Source: Candidatus Gottesmanbacteria bacterium (GTDB lineage Bacteria > Patescibacteria > Microgenomatia > UBA10105 > UBA927). From it: a stretch of DNA of 64,000 nucleotides. The stretch covers positions 159,920-223,919 of the forward strand of contig CAIJMI010000004.1 in assembly GCA_903821745.1 (NCBI GenBank), written 5' to 3'. Positions 60,038-64,000 of the stretch are shown one piece after another; positions within the stretch are counted from its first letter, which is position 1; each line of letters opens with the position of its first letter. The notes beneath the pieces are model-generated. The model saw nothing but the letters and a program-made list of their open reading frames with translations, was not told where the DNA came from and searched no databases. A program made the position numbers and the translations under genes.

Positions 60038-61885
60038 TTAGAGGAGCATAGAGTCTTCGTTAAATCCCCAAGAGGAATCAATAGAAACGTGTCGTTCAAT
60101 AAGATGCTCTGGAATATCGGCAATAAATCGGGAAATCATATTTTGCGTTCTGGTACCAAAGAACAGTCGTCTGTTTGCATAGGTAAGATATATGCGTTTT
60201 TTTGCTCGGGTGATGCCGACATAGCAAAGTCGTCGTTCTTCCTCCAGTTCATCTCGGTCCATAAGTGACCGACTATGAGGAAATAATCCCTCTTCCATGC
60301 CAACAATAAAGACAATGGAAAACTCCAACCCTTTAGCAGCATGCATCGTCATTAAGGTAACCGCATTGCGGTTTTCATCTTTGGATTTTGAACTCTTTTT
60401 AATATATTGGTCTTCCAACAGTGCAACGACTTCTAAAAAATCTTGCAATGTGGGATATTCAGCGGCAACGGATCGGAGCTCTTTAATGTTTTCCAGGCGT
60501 GATGCTTCCTCTTCAACATTTGCATCATAGAGGGAGAGATAATCTGTTTTTTCCAATACCCGATCCATGAGCTGTAAGGTGGTATCTGAGATAAGCCTTG
60601 CGTCAGTTTTTACGTCCTCTGCATACGACAAAAATTTTGTAAGGCGTCCTTTACCCAGTTTTTCGATGCGTTTATAGGAAACGGTATCTTTGGGATTGGA
60701 AAGGAGTTTGAGATACGAAATAACATCTTTTATTTCTTTCCGCTCGTAAAACCGTGTGCCGCCAACCAGAGTATAGGGAACGCCACCACGGAGAAATGCC
60801 TCTTCAATGGTACGTGATTGTGCATTTGTTCGGTAAAGAACAGCAAAGTCAGTGAATGGTCGGCGGGCTTGGAGAATCGTTGTTACAAGAAACAGCGCTT
60901 CATCATGTTCCGTTCGTGCTTCATAGAGCATGATGGATTCTCCGCCTTTTTGATCGGTCCATAACTTCAAAATCGGATGCGACGTATTTTTTGAAATGAC
61001 ATTGGTTGCCGCATCAAGAATGGTTTGGGTAGAACGGTAATTTTGTTCCAGGTGGAATTCTTTGGCATCCGAATAATCATGTTTGAAATTTTTAATATTG
61101 GTAAAATCGGCGCCTCGAAATTTATAAATACTTTGTGATGCATCACCAACGATTGTGATATTTCGATACCGTTTTGCCAACTGTTTGGTAAGTGCATATT
61201 GGGCGTGATTAGTATCTTGGTATTCATCAATAAGAAGATATTTATATTGTTCCTGATACGCTCCTAAAATATCTGGATGTTTTTCAAATAATTCAACAGT
61301 TTTCATCAAAAGATCATCAAAATCAAGCGCACTGTTTTCAATAAGTTTCTTTTGATAAAGAAGATACACCCGTGCGACTGTTTCTTGAAAATATCCATGG
61401 GCATATTGTGGGTACTCAAGTGCTCCAATTAGTTCATTTTTCGTTTCCGATATGGTATTGAGGGCAGCATGAGGATTGAAATCTTTCGTTGAAATATCCG
61501 CTTCTTTCATGACATCTTTAATAGCATCAAGTTGATCTTGTGTATCATAGATGGAAAAGTTTATAGGAATACCGATAGCAGATCCTTTGGTACGAAGTAC
61601 TTTTGCACAAAAGGAATGAAACGTTCCTGCAAACGGGAGATCTGTTTTTTTACCCAGAAGATGGGCGATCCGCTCTTTCATTTCACCGGCCGCTTTATTG
61701 GTGAATGTCACCATAAGAATAGACAGGGGATCGATATGTTTTTCCAAAATAAGATAGGCGACCTTATACGTGAGTACCCGTGTTTTTCCGCTGCCAGCGC
61801 CTGCTAAAATGAGGATTGGGCCATTCGTTGCACGAATTGCTTTTTGCTGGTCTACATTGAGTTCATTGAGGAGATCTCTTCCCAT
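60038..61885 (-). CDS. UvrD/PcrA-type DNA helicase
   Basis: A 615-residue superfamily 1A 3'-5' helicase. Motifs are GAGSGKTRVLTYKVAYLI (I), FTNKAAGEMKERI (Ia), LLIDEYQDTNHAQY (II), GDASQSIYKFRGA (III), MTMHAAKGLEFSIVF (V) and RRLCYVGITRAKKRIYL (VI). It probably works in nucleotide excision or replication repair. It lacks the long C-terminal tail that binds RNA polymerase in Bacillus PcrA. Starts at 61885 (MGRDLLNELN) or 61903 are both possible. It is divergent from tpiA. Confidence 0.92.
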   Translation of the reverse strand: MGRDLLNELNVDQQKAIRATNGPILILAGAGSGKTRVLTYKVAYLILEKHIDPLSILMVTFTNKAAGEMKERIAHLLGKKTDLPFAGTFHSFCAKVLRTKGSAIGIPINFSIYDTQDQLDAIKDVMKEADISTKDFNPHAALNTISETKNELIGALEYPQYAHGYFQETVARVYLLYQKKLIENSALDFDDLLMKTVELFEKHPDILGAYQEQYKYLLIDEYQDTNHAQYALTKQLAKRYRNITIVGDASQSIYKFRGADFTNIKNFKHDYSDAKEFHLEQNYRSTQTILDAATNVISKNTSHPILKLWTDQKGGESIMLYEARTEHDEALFLVTTILQARRPFTDFAVLYRTNAQSRTIEEAFLRGGVPYTLVGGTRFYERKEIKDVISYLKLLSNPKDTVSYKRIEKLGKGRLTKFLSYAEDVKTDARLISDTTLQLMDRVLEKTDYLSLYDANVEEEASRLENIKELRSVAAEYPTLQDFLEVVALLEDQYIKKSSKSKDENRNAVTLMTMHAAKGLEFSIVFIVGMEEGLFPHSRSLMDRDELEEERRLCYVGITRAKKRIYLTYANRRLFFGTRTQNMISRFIADIPEHLIERHVSIDSSWGFNEDSMLL

Positions 61886-61904
61886 AGAGTATAATCTTAT
61901 CATA

Positions 61905-62561
61905 ATGACTCATCCATTTTTGATAGGAAATTGGAAAAGCAATATGACCTTGGTGGAAATGCATGAGTGGTTTACTTCTTTTACTCCTGCTCCAGGTGTG
62001 ACAACAGTTCTGTGTGTTCCATTCACGCTTCTTGCGTCTGCTTCTGAAGTTATTAAAGAAAATCATCTGGACATTGCCATTGGCGCACAGGATGTATCTC
62101 CGTTTGGAAGTGGGCCGTATACAGGCGAAATTAGCGCAGAAATGATTAAAGAATTTGCAACCTATGTGCTCATCGGTCACTCCGAAAGACGACAATATTT
62201 TAATGAATCTATTGAAGAACTCGCGTTTCAATCATTACAGGCAAAGTCTGCAGGACTTACGGTTATTTATTGTACGAGTGATGAAAAAGAACATATTCCG
62301 GAATCTGTTGATATCATTGCATATGAACCTATTGAAGCAATTGGAACTGGAATACCGGAAAAGCCCGAAATAATTCAACGGGTCTGTACCACATTCAGGA
62401 AGAATTCAGGAAAGCCCGTTATATATGGAGGGAGCGTCACGGACAAAACCATTAAAGATATTTTAAAAACTAAAGCCGTTGATGGAGTGTTAATTGGTGG
62501 CGCAAGTCTAGACCCAATGCAATTTTCTAATATTGGACGCATGTGTTTCGAAACAAAATAG
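61905..62561 (+). CDS. tpiA: Triosephosphate isomerase (short form)
   Basis: A 218-residue TIM-barrel enzyme interconverting glyceraldehyde 3-phosphate and dihydroxyacetone phosphate. It shows FLIGNWKSNM (catalytic lysine), LIGHSERRQYF (histidine), IAYEPIEAIGTG (catalytic glutamate) and VIYGGSVTDKT. At 218 residues it is about 30 shorter than the common 250. TATAAT (61890-61895) is nine bases before the ATG at 61905; in-frame codons further upstream overlap the helicase gene. It joins pgk and gap to give three glycolytic steps in the window. Confidence 0.94.
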   Translation: MTHPFLIGNWKSNMTLVEMHEWFTSFTPAPGVTTVLCVPFTLLASASEVIKENHLDIAIGAQDVSPFGSGPYTGEISAEMIKEFATYVLIGHSERRQYFNESIEELAFQSLQAKSAGLTVIYCTSDEKEHIPESVDIIAYEPIEAIGTGIPEKPEIIQRVCTTFRKNSGKPVIYGGSVTDKTIKDILKTKAVDGVLIGGASLDPMQFSNIGRMCFETK

Positions 62562-62562
62562 T

Positions 62563-63582
62563 ATGAGACGGATTCGTTTTTCTCCATTTTCTATTGGAAT
62601 CCTCATTATCCTGGTGGTTTTATTTTTTGCAGGCATCCTCAAGCTATGGCGGGTAAACGAAAATTTTACACGGCAAACGGGATTAAATTTATTCACGGTT
62701 GGAAAATTAGTTGTTGATGGAGGAGTATCTTTGAAATCGACAGATAATAGAGTGAATATATTACTTCTAGGTATGGCAGGAGGAACGCACGACGGGCCGG
62801 ATTTGACTGACACAATCATTGTTGCTTCAATAAATACCAAAACCCACGCAACCGCGTTAATTTCCATTCCACGGGATATTTGGTCAGATACATTAAAAGA
62901 TAAAATCAATAGTGCGTATCATTACGGAGAAGCAAAGAAAAAGGGAGGAGGAATGATTCTTGCTAAGGCAATTATTGAAGATGTTGTTGGTCTTCCAATT
63001 CATTATGTCGCAACATTGGATTTTACCCAGTTTGAATCAATCATTGACACCCTCGGAGGCATTGATGTGAACGTGACACAAGCATTTACGGATTCAGAAT
63101 ATCCGATTGCAGGACGTGAAAATGATCTCTGTGACGGGGATCCAAAATTTCTTTGCCGCTATGAAACAATTCAGTTTGATTCAGGTATTCAACACATGAA
63201 TGGAAGTATGGCACTCAAATATGTGAGAAGCCGCCACGCAGAAGGGGATGAAGGAACGGATTTTGCTCGCGGGCGAAGACAACAGGATGTCATTTCTGCA
63301 TTAAAAGAGAAAATTCTTACAGCAAAATTGTGGTTTCATCCATCGCTTGCATCACTTTTATTTAAAACTGTAGATGCTGCGACAGATTCGGATATGACGG
63401 TGGGGGAACAATTGACCATTGGAAAATTACTCGCAAGAACAGCATCAAGTGCGTTCAAGAAAATATCTATTGAATCATTTCTTGTCGTTCCACCCACATG
63501 GATGTATGGAAGATATGTATTAGTTCCAGAAAAAGATTATGCGACAGTACACGCATTCGTTCTTAATGCATTAGAGAATTAA
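62563..63582 (+). CDS. LytR-CpsA-Psr (LCP) family glycopolymer transferase
   Basis: A 339-residue membrane protein with a short N-terminal helix (IGILIILVVLFFAGIL) and an external LCP domain. It shows NILLLGMAGG, DLTDTIIVASINTKTHATAL, ISIPRDIWSD (the RD motif), KINSAYHYGEA and the arginine-rich RSRHAEGDEGTDFARGRRQQ. LCP enzymes attach wall glycopolymers from polyprenyl diphosphate to peptidoglycan. It begins two bases after the tpiA stop codon. Its C-terminus overlaps the end of the partial gene on the other strand by 12 bases. Confidence 0.93.
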   Translation: MRRIRFSPFSIGILIILVVLFFAGILKLWRVNENFTRQTGLNLFTVGKLVVDGGVSLKSTDNRVNILLLGMAGGTHDGPDLTDTIIVASINTKTHATALISIPRDIWSDTLKDKINSAYHYGEAKKKGGGMILAKAIIEDVVGLPIHYVATLDFTQFESIIDTLGGIDVNVTQAFTDSEYPIAGRENDLCDGDPKFLCRYETIQFDSGIQHMNGSMALKYVRSRHAEGDEGTDFARGRRQQDVISALKEKILTAKLWFHPSLASLLFKTVDAATDSDMTVGEQLTIGKLLARTASSAFKKISIESFLVVPPTWMYGRYVLVPEKDYATVHAFVLNALEN

Positions 63583-64000
63583 TCCAACCAGAAGAAGAAG
63601 AATGCTTCCTGCAACACTTATTGCTCCAAAGATCCCAGGTCCAACGCCAGCAACAGGAATTTTTGGTGTTGGTTGATTTGTTGGAGTTGAAGTAGGCATT
63701 TCCGTTACCTCCGCAATTAATCGGACGCGTGTTGGTATTGGTGTGTTATATACAGCTGGATTTGTTGGTATTAGTGTTGCCGCCAGACAGGTACAATCCG
63801 ATCTGTCTGAACAGGCAGCTTTTCTACATCGTTTTACCCCATTTGCAGTGACACAGGATAATCCTGATTCGCAATTACTGTCACTGTCACACGATGCATC
63901 ACATTGACCAAGTTGTGCCGGAGGATTGGTTGGTTCAGCTGTGGGTGTAACTGTTGCGGTGGGTCCTAGTGTTGGTGTTGGTGTTTTAGGTGGATCATCA
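63571..64000 (-). CDS. Cysteine-rich Thr/Pro-rich surface protein (partial)
   Basis: An open frame of 143 codons runs from the right edge of the window to a stop at 63573-63571 on the minus strand; the N-terminus is outside. Visible parts are a Thr/Pro linker (KTPTPTLGPTATVTPTAEPT), a cysteine cluster (GQCDASCDSDSNCESGLSC, then CRKAACSDRSDCTC; nine cysteines) resembling Dickkopf/EGF-like disulfide modules, another linker and a C-terminal membrane helix (ISVSGSILLLLLVGLIL, ending the chain). This is a typical anchored, disulfide-rich surface protein. Its role is unknown. Confidence 0.65.
   Translation of the reverse strand, partial: DDPPKTPTPTLGPTATVTPTAEPTNPPAQLGQCDASCDSDSNCESGLSCVTANGVKRCRKAACSDRSDCTCLAATLIPTNPAVYNTPIPTRVRLIAEVTEMPTSTPTNQPTPKIPVAGVGPGIFGAISVAGSILLLLVGLIL

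Noticed and set aside
1..64000. CRISPR arrays, insertion sequences, rRNA genes
   Set aside because: No regularly spaced repeats, transposase motifs or rRNA signatures were seen.

Overview
The window looks like part of the chromosome of a Patescibacteria (CPR) bacterium, most likely of the Microgenomates type. This rests on AT-rich DNA, dense small operons, many short or lineage-specific proteins, class A PBPs, VanW, LCP and FemAB wall enzymes without a full biosynthetic repertoire, shortened glycolytic enzymes, and standard use of TGA as stop. The taxonomic call is an inference; no rRNA is present.

Layout. 1-3 kb: a ferritin-like protein, an ArsR regulator with its own operator and a glutaredoxin, small membrane proteins and a NUDIX relic. 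3-8 kb: a SET protein with a triple zinc-ribbon protein, a P1B-type ATPase with an altered metal motif, a DEDD exonuclease and a broken MFS transporter. 7.4-16.2 kb: a methyltransferase, a patatin, UppP, ferredoxin, an RRM protein and two tandem class A penicillin-binding proteins. 16.2-21.4 kb: phosphoglycerate kinase, GAPDH and small nucleotide-related enzymes. 21.4-27.8 kb: a cobalamin-centred block of NrdR with tandem NrdR boxes, class II ribonucleotide reductase NrdJ, a PduO-type adenosyltransferase, a cobalamin riboswitch, a DUF4430 protein, a predicted S-component-like transporter, a second near-identical cobalamin riboswitch and a 542-residue protein of unknown function. 27.8-32.8 kb: a VirD4/TraG-like ATPase, an ATP-grasp protein and an HTH protein. 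32.8-39.7 kb: a tRNA-Ile(UAU) whose 3' end almost touches the idi start codon, then TsaD, an MFS protein, a nucleotidyltransferase, VanW and a membrane-tethered solute-binding protein. 39.7-41.8 kb: groES-groEL under a CIRCE operator, closed by a terminator. 41.8-64 kb: methyltransferase, hydrolase and PEGA proteins, a glycolipid and glycosyltransferase cluster, TatD, MetRS, RmuC, two UvrD-type helicases, FemAB proteins, triosephosphate isomerase, an LCP protein and a cysteine-rich surface protein that runs off the end.

The strongest biological story is cobalamin dependence. DNA precursor synthesis is by an AdoCbl-dependent reductase. The adenosyltransferase that makes its cofactor lies immediately downstream. 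Two riboswitches then gate translation of a putative corrinoid capture and uptake pair and of an unknown protein. NrdR boxes at the operon promoter tie the block to dNTP status.

A second theme is initiation. At about twenty genes a -10 hexamer sits 6 to 9 bases before the ATG, so the mRNA should begin at or next to the start codon (leaderless). Shine-Dalgarno sites are largely confined to selected genes (groES, groEL, nrdJ, the riboswitch-controlled genes). I used this to choose several starts. No CRISPR array, insertion sequence, rRNA or gene-free stretch longer than 300 bases was seen.
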